From a virus, in the IMG/VR virus record IMGVR_UViG_3300028666_000023, positions 129,845 through 193,844 of that record: a stretch of DNA of 64,000 nt; one strand, written 5' to 3'. Shown here piece by piece: positions 38,558-47,381 of this stretch. The position numbers and the translations under genes were made by a program. The notes beneath the pieces are model-generated. The model made no database searches and was not told where the DNA came from. It saw only the letters and a list, made by a program, of their open reading frames with translations. Every line of letters begins with the position of its first letter. The first letter of the stretch is position 1.

Positions 38558-38998
38558 ATGGCTGGCAAAGTGAGCCGGTTCACGCGCCGTTTCTTCATGA
38601 CGCTCGAGGGAGATGAAGCGTTCCTCCTCGACGTGCTCGTGGGGATGATGAAGCGCGAGCTCAAGAAGAAGCGTGGTGGACTTTCGCAGCCCGAAGTCTT
38701 CGCCGCCGTCCTCAAGGCGTACTGCATGGAACACGCGAACGACATCGCGGAGGAGCTCGTCGATGCATCACAACGGGAGCAGTTCTGGAAAGCCGTTCAA
38801 TCCGGACGAGTCGTATCCAAACTTCCGCGCGCCCATCGCGCCGGAAGTAGTGGCCAAGCCCGACTTCCAGAGATTCCCGACGGTCGAGGAGCTCCTCGAC
38901 ATGAAGAACCCACACCCATTCCTGCGCCTCGCGGAGCCACCTCCCCCGCGTCCGGCATCGTTCGGGCTCCTTCAGGAACTCCTGGGCGGGCGGCTTGA
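38558..38998 (+). CDS. Unknown protein; second half overlaps the next gene
   Basis: The first 70 residues look like a real helical protein (FMTLEGDEAFLLDVLVGMMK; LSQPEVFAAVLKAYCMEHAN). The last 78 residues overlap the 38763-39299 gene in another frame and have shadow-like Arg/Pro/Ala composition, so either a long true overlap or a lost earlier stop is possible. TACAAC before the ATG may be a -10. Confidence 0.5.
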   Translation: MAGKVSRFTRRFFMTLEGDEAFLLDVLVGMMKRELKKKRGGLSQPEVFAAVLKAYCMEHANDIAEELVDASQREQFWKAVQSGRVVSKLPRAHRAGSSGQARLPEIPDGRGAPRHEEPTPIPAPRGATSPASGIVRAPSGTPGRAA

Positions 38999-39299
38999 TG
39001 TTCTCGTGACCGATGCGGCGCTTCATCCCGAGCGCTACGACGCGGACACGAAGGAGCTCCTGGAGGAACTCGGCGACGACATGACGAAGGTGCAGAAGCT
39101 GGACATCACCCAGCAGCACATCTTGAACCGCGCGGTCATCGACTACGCGGCGTGCAAGCCGAAGGGCACGCCCGCCTCTCCGAAGAAGCCGGTGCCGAAG
39201 AAGCCGACGCAGACTGTGCTCGAGAAGATGGAGCACGGCGACGAGGAAGACCCGGGGAAAGAACCCGGCGGCGTGATGTCCAGCTACTGGTGGCTCTAA
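38763..39299 (+). CDS. Unknown 178 aa protein
   Basis: GGAGGAG lies 7 nt before the ATG at 38763. The product has a proline-rich N-terminus and a helical middle (ASFGLLQELLGGRLDVLVTD; TKVQKLDITQQHILNRAVID), then a basic proline-lysine segment (PASPKKPVPKKPTQTVLEKM). No family is recognised. Confidence 0.7.
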   Translation: MHHNGSSSGKPFNPDESYPNFRAPIAPEVVAKPDFQRFPTVEELLDMKNPHPFLRLAEPPPPRPASFGLLQELLGGRLDVLVTDAALHPERYDADTKELLEELGDDMTKVQKLDITQQHILNRAVIDYAACKPKGTPASPKKPVPKKPTQTVLEKMEHGDEEDPGKEPGGVMSSYWWL

Positions 39300-39302
39300 A
39301 CT

Positions 39303-39340
39303 AAAAGGCCAGCGCTCCGAAGAACGCTGGCCTTTCTTTT
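39303..39340. terminator. Bidirectional intrinsic terminator
   Basis: AAAGGCCAGCG / CGCTGGCCTTT, an 11 bp perfect stem with a 10 nt loop, A-rich on one side and T-rich on the other. It serves the convergent plus-strand 38.8-39.3 kb gene and the minus-strand 39.4 kb virion gene. Confidence 0.88.
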
Positions 39341-39359
39341 GGGTTGTACTGGGACGAGA

Positions 39360-40061
39360 TCAGACTTCGCCGAGGACCAAGATCTTCGTCGGGTCGTACT
39401 CGTAGTACACCGCGTAGTTGTGGCCCGCGTTCGGCGCCGAGTTCGGGATGTACGTGTTGTTCGTCGTGTCGATGACACCGGCGGTCGGCGTCGCGTGATC
39501 GACGTACTCGCGGAAGGGCGGGAGCGACGTCGTCGAGCCCGTGCGGATGAGCGCGTCCAGCTTGAGGCCGAGGACGACGCCCGTGCCAACGATCGTGGTG
39601 CCTGCGGTGCCGGTGCCGCCCGTGAACACGAGCGAGGTGATCGAGCTCCAGGCCTTCACGCCGGTACCGGCGCCTGACGTGAGCGCGATGGTCTCCGTCT
39701 GCGCTTGGCCCGCCGCGTTGAGACCCGTAACCGCACAGGACGTGGGGCAGGTCGCGTCCGCGTTGGACGTGATGACGAGGTTGCGCGCGCCGGTCGCGAA
39801 CGGGTTGAGGACGCCGTTCGCCGCGGTGTACGTCACCGGTCCGTTCGTCGTCGCGACGGAGTGCAGGACGCCGTTCGAGACGGCGGCGATGGGAGCGAAG
39901 AACTCCTCGACGGCGATCGCGACCATCGGGCCGAGGAGGCCTTGGATCGCGCGCCAGAGCTCGCCGAACTCGCCCTTCTGTCCGTGCCCGCCTTGCGCGA
40001 GGTGCTTGTGGATGGGGCCTTGGTTGTTGAAGAGGCCAGAGCCAATCGTCGGTGCGGTCAT
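39360..40061 (-). CDS. Putative virion protein
   Basis: The 233 aa product is beta-rich with many Thr, Ser and Gly (NLVITSNADATCPTSCAVTG; IALTSGAGTGVKAWSSITSL), typical of tail or decoration proteins. N-terminus is polar/glycine rich. It is the last gene of the leftward structural block. No family is recognised. Confidence 0.6.
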   Translation of the reverse strand: MTAPTIGSGLFNNQGPIHKHLAQGGHGQKGEFGELWRAIQGLLGPMVAIAVEEFFAPIAAVSNGVLHSVATTNGPVTYTAANGVLNPFATGARNLVITSNADATCPTSCAVTGLNAAGQAQTETIALTSGAGTGVKAWSSITSLVFTGGTGTAGTTIVGTGVVLGLKLDALIRTGSTTSLPPFREYVDHATPTAGVIDTTNNTYIPNSAPNAGHNYAVYYEYDPTKILVLGEV

Positions 40062-40085
40062 TGTCGTCGTCTCCTAACGGCGGCG

Positions 40086-40781
40086 TTACTGAGGTACTCC
40101 CCACTGGTTTACCGTCGATGCGGGGGCTTCCGCAAGTCCCCCGCCGCCATAAACGGGAGAGCCTGCACGTTGTCGTCCTAGTTCTCCCGTCGCGGTGTGG
40201 ACTGCCTTGTTGGCGAGCCACCCGGCTCCGAGAGTTCCTCCTACGAGGGCGAGGTTGCCCTTCAAGCCGAGCGGCCCGAGGAGCTTGCTCTTCGCGGCGC
40301 CGAGCAGTCCAGGAGCGGCAGCTGCGGACGTCGCAGCTGCGGGAGCTTTGCTGAGCGCGCCGCCGACTGCACCGACGGCTTTCTGCCCGACGCTCTTGAT
40401 CGCCGGCATGACGCCCGAGAGCATCGAGCCGATGCCCGCTTCTTTCGCGAGCTCGACACCAGAGGCCACTGCGATCGCGGCGAGGCGAACCATGCCCTCG
40501 CTGTAGCCGAGCGGCATGCCTTCCGGCGCGAACATCGGGACGGGCGTGTGGCGGAGCGCGCCCGCGCTCTGGGACATGGCGAGCATCGCAGCCATGCGCT
40601 CGGCGTCGTCGACTGCCTTGTCCTTGTCGTGGATCTTCTTCTCTTGTCGTTGACCCGAAAGGGACATCTCTCCGGCGATGAGCGCAGGAAGGAGCCGCTC
40701 GAGAAGCGACTCGGCCGTCTTCTGCTCGAAGACGTCGCGCGTCCCGTAGTGGCTCATCAAGCGTTCGTTCGGAGTGTTCAT
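40086..40781 (-). CDS. Putative virion protein with glycine/alanine-rich C-terminus
   Basis: Helical N-terminal half (AESLLERLLPALIAGEMSLS); residues 130-200 are alanine/glycine rich (VGQKAVGAVGGALSKAPAAA). 231 aa. Composition and place in the structural block suggest a virion or injected protein. Confidence 0.6.
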   Translation of the reverse strand: MNTPNERLMSHYGTRDVFEQKTAESLLERLLPALIAGEMSLSGQRQEKKIHDKDKAVDDAERMAAMLAMSQSAGALRHTPVPMFAPEGMPLGYSEGMVRLAAIAVASGVELAKEAGIGSMLSGVMPAIKSVGQKAVGAVGGALSKAPAAATSAAAAPGLLGAAKSKLLGPLGLKGNLALVGGTLGAGWLANKAVHTATGELGRQRAGSPVYGGGGLAEAPASTVNQWGVPQ

Positions 40782-41023
40782 TCAGGCTTCGGAGGAGAAG
40801 TACTGTTGCGCCTCGATAGTAACTCACAAACGTCCGAAACCCTAACAACCGTGTTCTTCTGAACGCGCTTGAGGGAGTCGATCGCCGCGGCGACTTTCGG
40901 GTCAACGCCAGGACTCGTGTGTTCTTCTTCCCCGTCGTAGTCGAGGCCTTCGAGCTCGTCGGCCTTCAGGATTGCTTCAGCATCCCCTCGAGCCTTCCGA
41001 GGTGCCTGTTCATTTCCCGCCAT
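40778..41023 (-). CDS. Unknown 81 aa protein
   Basis: Polar, acidic product (AILKADELEGLDYDGEEEHT) with a C-terminal helix. It overlaps the upstream gene by 58 nt and the next start by 4 nt. Function unknown. Confidence 0.55.
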   Translation of the reverse strand: MAGNEQAPRKARGDAEAILKADELEGLDYDGEEEHTSPGVDPKVAAAIDSLKRVQKNTVVRVSDVCELLSRRNSTSPPKPE

Positions 41024-41493
41024 TGTTCCTCCTGACCCTTTACGAATTCTGCGAAGGCTTCGTTCTTGGTGTAGCGCGCACCCTTCTCCCGCAAGCGCTC
41101 GAGGTTCTTTCGGATCTCTGAGAGCTCGCGCCGAAGATCTTCGAGCGGATCAGGGCGACTGCCTCGTTCTGCTGTGATGGCCGCGCGGATGGCTTTGTCT
41201 TCTTCGAGCTCGTTCTTGATGGTGTTGAGCTCGAGGAGCCAACCTGCGTTGTTCGCCTTGTACTGGTCGATGTGCTCCTGCAGCGCAGTGAGATGCGATT
41301 GGTGTGCCTCTTCGAGGGTCTCGAGACGCTCGAGGAGCTCTACACTTTCGCGAGCGTCCTTCTTCGCAGCCAGCAACTGTTTTGCGTCAACGAGTTGCTT
41401 CGCGCGGCGGTACTTCAGCCACGAGCCGAGGAAGCCAGCTCCGCCGCTGCCAAGGACCGTCAGGCCGTGTTCGATGAGGACTCCAACGTCCAA
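40966..41493 (-). CDS. Coiled-coil protein with N-terminal membrane-like segment
   Basis: The 175 aa product has a short hydrophobic N-terminus (VGVLIEHGLTVLGSGGAGFL) and then an almost continuous charged helix to the end (ESVELLERLETLEEAHQSHL; RRELSEIRKNLERLREKGAR). The layout would fit an i-spanin or a structural fibre; neither is proven. Confidence 0.6.
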   Translation of the reverse strand: MDVGVLIEHGLTVLGSGGAGFLGSWLKYRRAKQLVDAKQLLAAKKDARESVELLERLETLEEAHQSHLTALQEHIDQYKANNAGWLLELNTIKNELEEDKAIRAAITAERGSRPDPLEDLRRELSEIRKNLERLREKGARYTKNEAFAEFVKGQEEQWREMNRHLGRLEGMLKQS

Positions 41494-41530
41494 GCTTCAC
41501 CTCGACGCGCAAGCATGACACACGTCTACG

Positions 41531-41923
41531 TCAGCCGGCGATCCAAACCCTGAGCTGACAAGACGCCGTGAAGTCGATGGAGAGCGACGTGATGCCGGCG
41601 GCGGGATTCGGACTCATGAGGATGATGAACCCGCCGGGCGTGAGCTCGATCGGGTGCGTCGAGTCGCCGTTGAAGTGCAGCAGCACGGGCGCGGCACCGG
41701 TCTGCGCGTCGTAGCGCACGGCCACGAGCTTCGCCCCCGGAGAGCCCGTGGTGCCGAACGGCACGACCTCGGTACCGGAGGTGATGAGGTTGAGGAGCTG
41801 CCCCGGCTGCGACGAGATGACGTTCGCCGCCGAGTTGAACGGAACTTGGTCCGGCGACAACGACGGGTCAGCTGGGATGAGCAGCTGCCCGGTGAAGGAG
41901 ATCGGTGTCGGAGTCGCCGTCAT
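41531..41923 (-). CDS. Putative small virion protein, beta-rich
   Basis: The 130 aa product (ISFTGQLLIPADPSLSPDQV; KLVAVRYDAQTGAAPVLLHF; SLSIDFTASCQLRVWIAG) has the look of a small jelly-roll or tail-associated virion protein. It follows the tube-like gene by 12 nt. Confidence 0.6.
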   Translation of the reverse strand: MTATPTPISFTGQLLIPADPSLSPDQVPFNSAANVISSQPGQLLNLITSGTEVVPFGTTGSPGAKLVAVRYDAQTGAAPVLLHFNGDSTHPIELTPGGFIILMSPNPAAGITSLSIDFTASCQLRVWIAG

Positions 41924-41935
41924 CGCGAGCTCCTA

Positions 41936-42694
41936 TCAGGAGCCGGGGATGCCGGGGAACGTCGCGTTCGCGCCGCCTGCGTTGCCCGACGTCGTGTTGG
42001 AGATGAGGGTGAGGGCTGCGACCGCGACGGGGACCGCGCGCTCGAACTGAACCGCCACCGACTCCTGGATGAGAACGCCCTGCGCGTCGGTCGCCCACGA
42101 GTGGTTCGGCAGGTAGCAGGCCTCGAAGTACACCGCAGCCAGGGTGTCCTGGTTGATGTCGCGGATGTACATCAGCATGCCGATCGGCTGCGCGAACAAG
42201 TCCGAGGCGAGGTTGACGTAGATGTTCTCGTAGCCCGGCGGGATGATGACGTCGTGGGGGTTCGACATCGCCTGCGCGCCCGCGTTCGGGAACATCGCCG
42301 GCACCACCGTCGGCGGGATGAGGTCCTGGTAGTACGCGTACAGAATCCGGAGCAGCGACGCACCGTGGTAGTAGATGCGGCCCAGCCCGAGCTGGCCCAC
42401 CGTACGACCGGCGATGAAGTAGCTGCGCTCCGACCCGATCTCGAAGATGCGGGAGAACTGACGCGTGTGGGAGAGGTTGAAGTTCTGGACGATGCCGACG
42501 GGGAACACGATCTGGTTCGCCGCCTGTCCGTTGCCCGCAACCGCACCAGCCACCGCGGCCGCGCCGCCGATGTTGGCCAGACGAGGCGGCCCCGCCGCGA
42601 GCATCGTGAAGCCCGCGTTCGCGTAACGCCCGTCTACGAGACCAGCCTGGACGTACGAAGTGTACGGGGACCAGTCGCTGAAGTTGCCTGCCAT
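41936..42694 (-). CDS. Tail tube-like protein
   Basis: The 252 aa product lies just downstream of the sheath gene, where tail tube genes lie. FNLSHTRQFSRIFEIGSERS, then YFIAGRTVGQLGLGRIYYHG and LLRILYAYYQDLIPP follow a pattern recurrent in tube-type proteins of large myoviruses. A glycine/alanine-rich insertion is near residues 42-60. Identification by sequence pattern and gene order. Confidence 0.65.
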   Translation of the reverse strand: MAGNFSDWSPYTSYVQAGLVDGRYANAGFTMLAAGPPRLANIGGAAAVAGAVAGNGQAANQIVFPVGIVQNFNLSHTRQFSRIFEIGSERSYFIAGRTVGQLGLGRIYYHGASLLRILYAYYQDLIPPTVVPAMFPNAGAQAMSNPHDVIIPPGYENIYVNLASDLFAQPIGMLMYIRDINQDTLAAVYFEACYLPNHSWATDAQGVLIQESVAVQFERAVPVAVAALTLISNTTSGNAGGANATFPGIPGS

Positions 42695-42698
42695 CGTC

Positions 42699-42926
42699 TC
42701 ACTCCTTCACGGGGGCAGTGTAGCTGCCACCCAGGCTCTCGTACATTCTCACAACGTCGTTTGGGCTGATGCTCTCGGCAATCTTGAGCAGCTCGAGATC
42801 TGCACCCGCCAGCTTGTGCAGCGCGATCGCATCGACGCCCGAAAGCTGCGCCAGTCCACCGGAGCGCTCCTGCAGTGAGGAGCGACCGATGGCGTCGGCG
42901 GCGAGCTTGCGGAGATCGATGTCCAT
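42699..42926 (-). CDS. Unknown 75 aa protein between sheath and tube
   Basis: The product is helical (MDIDLRKLAADAIGRSSLQE; AIALHKLAGADLELLKIAES). Its ATG shares a base with the sheath stop (TAATG), so it is coupled to the sheath gene. Its IALHKLAG and ELLKIAES echo the L-x-K-I/L-A pattern seen in other virion proteins here. Confidence 0.65.
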   Translation of the reverse strand: MDIDLRKLAADAIGRSSLQERSGGLAQLSGVDAIALHKLAGADLELLKIAESISPNDVVRMYESLGGSYTAPVKE

Positions 42927-45900
42927 TAGATCGTGAGCGTGAGGCGGATGTAGTTGCAGGGGAAGGGCACGTCGAGAACGACGTCCACGAGAACCGTGTC
43001 CGGCGCGCTCGTGTCCTGGATGATGTTGTTCAGCTGCGCCCCGATGAGCACACCGGACTCCGTGAGGAACCCGAGCAAGCCCTGGATGACGTGGCCGAGC
43101 GAGTCGAGGAAGCCCTGCGTGATGTTGAAGCGGCCGATGAAGTTGCGCAGGCCGCTGCGGAGGAACTTCGCGGTGAAGTCGACGATCTTCGTGATCGAGT
43201 CCGTGCGGGTCTCGATCGACGACATGTCCGTCGTCAGCGCCATGCGCGAGATGAGCGGGGTGCTCGGCGCGTCCTGGACGATGATGTACGTGCCGCCCGC
43301 CGCCATCACGTTCAGCTGCGGGTTCGAGAACGTGTCGTTCGAACCGATGACGCGCGTGAAGCCCGTCATGGGGAAGTTCGTGAACGACTGCTGCGGCGGC
43401 TGGTTCGCAATCATGCCGACGATCGCCGCCGACATGTAGAAGCCGTCGAGGATCTGCTCGATGCCGTTGATGGTCGCAGCGCACTGGTCGGGGAAGACCG
43501 ACCACACGCGGCGGTTCGCGAAGCCCTGCGAGGTCTGCTGCACCGCGAGGGCCTTGCCGTCTTTGTCCGGCGTGCCGTCGACCAAGACGAGCGCGGCGCC
43601 GCGGATGCGGACCGCGAAGGCCTGATCGATGAGCGGCGTCGGAAGGGTCGTCGTCGCGTAGTACGCGTCGTCGTTCTCGCCCGGCAGGAAGCCCGACGTC
43701 TTCAGCGAAACGACGCTGCCGACGACGTTGATGACGTTGTACTTGTTGCCGTCACCGACGTCGAGGTAGATGCCCGCGCTCGTGATGTACGGACCCACGC
43801 CCGAGAGGTTGTGGGCCATGAGCAGCTGGCCGAGGTTCGCGACACCGGTGTCGAACTGGTTCGACGTCGTGTTCGTGTTGCCGTCCGTGCCGCTCGCGAC
43901 GAGGCCGTCGAGCTTGTTCGTCGGCACCGGCTCGTTGATGAGCACGATGCGCTCGCCCTTGTTCTCGGGCGCGCTCATGAACGTGACGTGCGTCGCCAAG
44001 ATCTGGAAGACCGCGTCCTCGTGGGTCATCGGCGCGATGCCGTAGACCTCGTAGCCCTCGAGGAACGTCGCCGCGCGCGTGAACGCGTCGACCGTGCCGA
44101 AGGGCTCGTTGCCGCTCGTCTGGTCGATGCCGAGGCCGGTGACCTGCACGCCCGGCGAGTTCTGCAGCGCGAACCACAGACCGAGACCGAGGGGGTTGTC
44201 CGCGTCGAGCGGTGCGAGCTGCGACTCGAGCGTCGGGATGTCGCTGAAGCGCAGGAGGCCGGGGTTCATCGCGAGCGCCGTCACGTCGAGGCGGACGGCC
44301 TTGTACGCGACGTACATCTGCGCTTGTGCGGGGGACGCGATCGCGGTGCCTTGCGAGTTGCGGATCAAGTCCGGCTTGAGCTGCAGGTTGCCGACGCCAT
44401 CGACGACGAGGTTCGGCGTCGGGCGCGTCACACCGATCGTGGCGCTCTCGATGTTGAGGTTCGCCGCGATGATGTAGTAGGCGCTGCCGACGTTCGAAGA
44501 GATCGGCACCGACTTGTTGATCTTGAGCTGGCTCGTGTTGCCGCCCGGCGCGACCTGCACGATGGTGGCGTACTGGTTGCCGTCCACGTAGAGGACGTCG
44601 CCCGGTGCGGGCACGAACGCCTGGCCGCGCGAGGTGACGCCGGCAGTGAGGAAGAGCTCGGCGAGCGCGGTGCCACCGACGACCTTCACGATCGACTCTT
44701 GGCCGAGGAGCGTGTTCGTGAGGACGAGGTGCGTCGAGCCGTCGATCGTCGCCAAGATCTTGCCGCCCGCGGCCGCGCCGAGGAGTGCGTTGATCTGGGA
44801 GAGGATGGCGCCCGACGAGCTCGCGCTCAGGAAGGAGACCGTCTGCGGACCGTTGTAGCCGTCGTCCACGATGAGCGTGTGCCCATCCGTGACGGACGTG
44901 ATCGCATTCGTGCCCGTCACCTGACCGGAGCCCGGCGACGTCGTGAAGTTCTGACCCGGGAAGCTGAGCAGCGTGGTGAGCGCCGTCCCGTTGCCGCTGT
45001 CGATCGCCGTCACCGCCGCGGTGCCGGTCACCGTCGAGACGGAGAGACCGAGGGTCGCTGCTGCCGAGCCGGAGACCACCGACGCGGTCGCGAGCGCGCT
45101 GAGGAGCAACGTCGCGATCGACAGGTGGTGCGGCGCACCAGAGTCTTCGCTCGCGAACGCGACCTGGCCGATGACTCCGTTGATCTGGTCGATGTAGCCC
45201 TGGAGCGTGATGCTCGGGACGAACGTCGTCGTGAGGTTCGAGCCGCCGTTGAACGCGAGGACGAGCGTCTGCCCGTCGAGCGTGCCGGCGGAGCCGGTGT
45301 GCGCGCCAGCCGACAGACCGAGGTTCGTGTTCGCGGTACCGCTGCCGATGGTGAGCGTTCCCGTGCTCGGCGTGCGGCTCGTGAGGACGAGCTTGTTGCC
45401 GCCGCTGCCGCCTTGGACCGCCGTGATCGTCGGCCACTGCGTCTGAATCGCGGCGAGGAGTGCGGCTTCGCTTGCCGCGTTGCCCGTGCCGACGAGGTTC
45501 AGCGTGGTGAGGCCCGCGCCGTCCACGTTGAGGATGATGGTCTCGCCGTTGAGCGAGCCGCCGCCGCCGTAGAGGCCCGCGTTCGTGATGTCCGCCGTGC
45601 CGGAGAACGTCGCTTCGGTCGCGAGCGTGATCGTCGTGAGGTCGACCGAGCCGTGGAGGATGGCCGCGAGGGCGATGCCGTTCGAGAGGAACGACTGCGT
45701 GCGCAGCACTTCCATCAGCGCGGAGCCGGTCGTGCCTCCGAAGAACAAGAACGCGCGCTCGGTGTCCGTGTCGACTTCGAGCTGCGCGATGTTGTGGTTC
45801 GGGTCCGGGAGGTTGATCTCCGGGATGAGGAGCGCATCCTGCGCGTACGTCGGCTCGCCGACGTACAGCTTGCCCGGTCCGATGCCGAACGCGGCGAGCA

Positions 45901-46375
45901 CCGCGCCCGACGTCGACTTGTCGACGAAGATCGACTGGAACTGGTCGGTCGCGAGCGAGCGGAGACGCCACTGCGTCGTGCCCACGAGCTCCGCAGTGAA
46001 GCCCGTGATGTTGTTGTCGCTGAAGGCCTCGAGGACCGTAGCGACGATCTGCGAGGGCGACAGCGGCGAACCCACGAAGTCGATCTCCAGGTTCGGGCCG
46101 TTGTTGAGCGACACGACGAGCTTGAGACCATCCAGACCCGCGTACACCGGCGGCGAACCCGTCGCGGCCTTCGCGAGGAAGAACGCGGGGAGCGGCACGA
46201 GCGCTTCGCTGTTGATCGTCTGCCCACCAGTCGCCGTCGTCGTGAGGACGTCGACCACTTGGCGGCACACACCGAGGACGGTCGGAACGAGCGTCGGAGT
46301 GATGACAGTCGGAGTGACCGACTGAAAGACTTGAATGACCTCGACGCCCGGCCTCGGGAGTTCTGCAGTCGACAT
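42926..46375 (-). CDS. Tail sheath protein, very long, with repeated beta modules
   Basis: The 1149 aa product starts with ELPRPGVEVIQVFQSVTPTV, the N-terminal PGV-x-V motif of contractile tail sheaths, and ends with a typical sheath C-terminal domain (IVDFTAKFLRSGLRNFIGRF; DTVLVDVVLDVPFPCNYIRL). Between them four related beta-rich modules occur at about residues 80-165, 275-355, 366-445 and 497-580 (pattern: D/N-G-x-T-L/I-x-L, an alpha helix with x-I-x-x-I-N, then x-L-V-L-T, then LGLS). Usual sheaths have 400-700 residues, so this one is enlarged by surface domains. It proves a contractile tail. Confidence 0.85.
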   Translation of the reverse strand: MSTAELPRPGVEVIQVFQSVTPTVITPTLVPTVLGVCRQVVDVLTTTATGGQTINSEALVPLPAFFLAKAATGSPPVYAGLDGLKLVVSLNNGPNLEIDFVGSPLSPSQIVATVLEAFSDNNITGFTAELVGTTQWRLRSLATDQFQSIFVDKSTSGAVLAAFGIGPGKLYVGEPTYAQDALLIPEINLPDPNHNIAQLEVDTDTERAFLFFGGTTGSALMEVLRTQSFLSNGIALAAILHGSVDLTTITLATEATFSGTADITNAGLYGGGGSLNGETIILNVDGAGLTTLNLVGTGNAASEAALLAAIQTQWPTITAVQGGSGGNKLVLTSRTPSTGTLTIGSGTANTNLGLSAGAHTGSAGTLDGQTLVLAFNGGSNLTTTFVPSITLQGYIDQINGVIGQVAFASEDSGAPHHLSIATLLLSALATASVVSGSAAATLGLSVSTVTGTAAVTAIDSGNGTALTTLLSFPGQNFTTSPGSGQVTGTNAITSVTDGHTLIVDDGYNGPQTVSFLSASSSGAILSQINALLGAAAGGKILATIDGSTHLVLTNTLLGQESIVKVVGGTALAELFLTAGVTSRGQAFVPAPGDVLYVDGNQYATIVQVAPGGNTSQLKINKSVPISSNVGSAYYIIAANLNIESATIGVTRPTPNLVVDGVGNLQLKPDLIRNSQGTAIASPAQAQMYVAYKAVRLDVTALAMNPGLLRFSDIPTLESQLAPLDADNPLGLGLWFALQNSPGVQVTGLGIDQTSGNEPFGTVDAFTRAATFLEGYEVYGIAPMTHEDAVFQILATHVTFMSAPENKGERIVLINEPVPTNKLDGLVASGTDGNTNTTSNQFDTGVANLGQLLMAHNLSGVGPYITSAGIYLDVGDGNKYNVINVVGSVVSLKTSGFLPGENDDAYYATTTLPTPLIDQAFAVRIRGAALVLVDGTPDKDGKALAVQQTSQGFANRRVWSVFPDQCAATINGIEQILDGFYMSAAIVGMIANQPPQQSFTNFPMTGFTRVIGSNDTFSNPQLNVMAAGGTYIIVQDAPSTPLISRMALTTDMSSIETRTDSITKIVDFTAKFLRSGLRNFIGRFNITQGFLDSLGHVIQGLLGFLTESGVLIGAQLNNIIQDTSAPDTVLVDVVLDVPFPCNYIRLTLTI

Positions 46376-46388
46376 CAGGGAGTTCCTT

Positions 46389-47381
46389 TCACACCTTCAG
46401 CGTGGCAATCACGTCAGTTTCGCTGCTCTCAGGCGATTGTTCCACACTGCTGCTCTGTATGGGAATAGTTCGCCCCCCGATTGCAGGCGCGCGGACAGCG
46501 GGCGAGTTCGGCCGCGAGCCTCGTACTGTCACCAGCTGCGCAGGATTGAGCGGGTGCGGGACGAGCGGAAGTTGTGGCGGACCCTCTCCAGGATTCGGAG
46601 TATTCCCGTAGACGTCGCTCGCGAGCGGCGCGTACGGAGGCGGTCGGAAGCCTTGTACTTGTACTGGGAGGTTCACGCCGGCGGAGCTGATGGGCCCGCC
46701 GCGGCCCCCAGACGTGAGCTGCATCTCCTCGATCTGTCGCATGCGCAAACGGATCTGCATCTGCAGGTTCTGGATGATGGGCCGGTTGAGCGGCGTGACT
46801 TGCGAGGTTCGGTAGAACTGGAAGGGACAAGTAACCGCGGTGGAGAAGTACTCATCCGCGCTGTCCGCAGCCACGAGCGAGCCGGCAGAAGTAGGGGAGC
46901 CGATCGCCGGCATGCGACCGATCTCGAAGAAGCCCGCTGCCATCAAGAGCTCGCGATGAAGCCAGAGTTGTTCTGCACAGACCCATGCGAGGAACTCCGT
47001 CTCGAGCGAGATGCGCGACAGGCAGTTGATCGTCATCGTGCCGGGGACAAGAACGGACTTCGTCTTCGTGCCGGTGGCTTGATTGAGCTCCAGCATGTCG
47101 TCGAGGCCGAGGGAATAGAACTGCACCGGTCCGCGCGTGATGGAGATCGCCGGACGCGAGCCCATCGTCGAGTCCTTCACCGGGCTCTCGTTCGTGATGT
47201 AGATCTCCGAGACGTCCTGCGTGTCCTCGGGCGACCAGTGATAGTTTCCGGGCATCGCAGCGCCGAAGAGTCCCTGCAGGAACCCGACGAAGAGCGAACG
47301 CGCGTGCTCGAGAGGCGAGTACTTGAAACTATCGCGCGGGAACGCCCCGCTCGGGGCTGTCGTGGGAACCTTCGCCGACAC
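46389..47381 (-). CDS. Neck/tail-completion candidate
   Basis: The 330 aa product has a conserved-looking folded part (residues 60-220: AISITRGPVQFYSLGLDDML; LVPGTMTINCLSRISLETEF; AWVCAEQLWLHRELLMAAGF; PFQFYRTSQVTPLNRPIIQN) seen beside sheath genes in large phages, and a proline-rich C-terminal tail. A tail terminator or neck role is inferred from place and pattern. Confidence 0.6.
   Translation of the reverse strand: MSAKVPTTAPSGAFPRDSFKYSPLEHARSLFVGFLQGLFGAAMPGNYHWSPEDTQDVSEIYITNESPVKDSTMGSRPAISITRGPVQFYSLGLDDMLELNQATGTKTKSVLVPGTMTINCLSRISLETEFLAWVCAEQLWLHRELLMAAGFFEIGRMPAIGSPTSAGSLVAADSADEYFSTAVTCPFQFYRTSQVTPLNRPIIQNLQMQIRLRMRQIEEMQLTSGGRGGPISSAGVNLPVQVQGFRPPPYAPLASDVYGNTPNPGEGPPQLPLVPHPLNPAQLVTVRGSRPNSPAVRAPAIGGRTIPIQSSSVEQSPESSETDVIATLKV

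Noticed and set aside
41868-42098. Extra minus-strand small gene between tube-like and 130 aa genes
   Set aside because: Overlaps the tube-like gene fully at its 3' end and is Arg/His/Gly rich; no support as protein.
42875-46468. 1197-codon plus-strand frame opposite the sheath gene
   Set aside because: It is almost only R, D, E, V and H, the composition of an antisense shadow of a GC-rich gene; the minus strand encodes a clear sheath.
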